Below are positions 62,429-64,000 of a DNA stretch of 64,000 bases, piece after piece. This DNA is from Dipetalonema caudispina (Eukaryota > Nematoda > Chromadorea > Rhabditida > Onchocercidae), in the NCBI GenBank assembly GCA_013365325.1, contig JABVXV010000006.1, forward strand, positions 682,001 through 746,000, written 5' to 3'. The translations under genes were made by a program, and so were the position numbers. The stretch's first letter is position 1. Each line of letters opens with the position of its first letter. The notes under the pieces were generated by a model. The model saw only the letters and a program-made list of their open reading frames with translations. It did not search any database and had not been told where the DNA came from.

Positions 62429-64000
62429 CGTACACCGCCAGCTGTGCTATAGTGGCTGTAAACAAATCATAGTGTCGTGCAGCAATGTTTCGTGCTTATC
62501 ATTAGTGACACATGTGGTTTAGTAGTAGGCAACGCATTAGAAGTCATAGTTACGTGCGTAATTGGTTCACGTCATGACACGTGAAGACATGATAAGGATT
62601 CATTTATCGACTGCTTCCATTCTATTGAATTAAGACAAACAAAGAATTCAAACAATTATAACAGTAGCCAAAGGTTACTTTTAGATTTATCCCCGCGATC
62701 TCCTCAAAAAATAGTAGCGAAGCTGTAAATCAATTTTTGATATCATTTGAATTAGCTCGAATCTTTCCTGTTCCGTGATTCAGAAATTGCAGAAATCGAT
62801 GCTTCGGCCTATATCTGTCAAGGTCCATTCTACAACGGTATAAACTTGGTAACGTGTACGTGAACGGTTGTGTTATTCATCAACTGAGCCATGACCAACA
62901 ACTATAAGATAACACGTAGAAATAATGCAGATTTTGTGAAGCTTAATCTTTATAAGCTTCAGACTCTCTCCAACTCATCTCTGGAGATTTCATATCAACC
63001 GGAAACCCCAGGTGTCAATAAGCACCGTTGACAAATTAATCACTAGAAATACTATTCCATCATCCTCTCATTATTGGAGAAGAGGAGAGGAGATTGTCTG
63101 TTTAGTGATTAGCAATTTGCAGAGGTCATTGTAGATCGCGCAGTTCATTTACCAATTATGAATGTCACCGCTATTTTAGGACCATGTTAGCTTCCTAAGC
63201 TGCGTGGTACTATTATTTCATTTAGATCGACTATTTGATTTGTTTGACATACAATTGCATTACATTATTGCACTGATCCAAAACAACAAATCCAATTTTC
63301 TCTTATTTTAATTCCTTTTTTTTCTCTTTAAAATGCTGTAATGTATTTGTATAATAATATCTACTAGCTTTTCTATATCAATTGTTAAAAATCAGTGCAA
63401 AATGATGATAGTACGTACATATTTACTGAATTGACACTTCTACAATTATCATGAAATTGTTTATGAACATGCTAGGAATTTTCAACTTCATCAAATACTT
63501 TATTATGCAAAGAGTGTGTCTTAACGCAGAATCAAAATACTATTATCAATAATTGGCCTCCTTGATTACTGAAATAACATAGTATCAGCCAGAATTTTTC
63601 ATTAAATTATAAAATTGGGAGGCCACGAGCAATGCATCAGTGGAATTCATCAAGCAAATTAAAAACTTTGTCCGATCATATCACAACCAATGCCTGGAAT
63701 CGATGAAAATTTACCCCGACAATCTTTGTGCAATTTAATTGTTTGATTTCGGCTCTTTCTCTCTTATAACTAACTGCTTTATTTATATTTTCGAATTTCT
63801 TTCATATTACTAAATAGGAAGATTTAAGATTTAAAAACTTTTTACAAGGAACATATTAACTGGGATGTCTATCCTATTGTAGCATATTTTTTTTACTCAT
63901 TTCGAACTTATTTTGTGAAATGTATTATCGGTTTTCTTATTCCAATTTTCTCTCTCACGTTTATTGTTTTCATGTATCACTAGCAGTATATAGAATGTGT
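62429..64000. other. No feature recognised
   Basis: AT-rich sequence with no ORF of note, splice-supported exon or repeat. Confidence 0.5.

Noticed and set aside
62254..62522. Three overlapping ORFs rich in histidine and threonine
   Set aside because: They are translations of a CA microsatellite in different frames.

Overview
This window is nuclear DNA of a nematode, most likely a spirurid or filarial-type species. It is AT-rich and the genes are split into many short exons. Introns run from about 45 bp to over 9 kb and almost all end in a pyrimidine tract plus CAG or TAG. Several genes have a strong 3' splice acceptor only 2-53 bp upstream of the start codon with no donor in view, the signature of spliced-leader trans-splicing. 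The order is inferred; the species cannot be read from the sequence.

Layout. 1,198-9,043 (+): the 3' part (19 exons, 924 codons in view) of PP4 regulatory subunit 3 (SMEK/PP4R3, C. elegans smk-1). 9,044-19,499: about 10 kb almost without genes, except a previously unlisted candidate for a 52-residue secreted peptide at 12,032-12,259 (-) and a perfect 16-bp hairpin at 16,328. 19,500-29,241 (-): three genes in tandem, a MADF-domain protein, ribosomal protein eL33 (RPL35A) and SRP68. 30,247-30,976 (+): spliceosomal SmD2, divergent from SRP68 with about 1 kb between. 32,334-35,380 (-): a BSD-domain protein (BSDC1-like). 38,927-40,362 (+): an unrecognised multi-exon gene. 42,722-59,362 (-): a basonuclin-family zinc-finger gene (C. 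elegans bnc-1 type), with a 9.3-kb intron and its 5' end not located. 59,363-64,000: no certain gene; microsatellites and a GC-richer block.

Functionally the window mixes housekeeping genes (ribosome, SRP targeting, spliceosome, phosphatase regulation) with one developmental transcription factor that takes up about a quarter of the sequence. Exon models were built by hand: each junction was checked for GT/AG sites and reading-frame phase, and homology was judged against remembered family sequences. Junctions where more than one solution fits are marked. No mobile element, tRNA, rRNA or CRISPR array was recognised.
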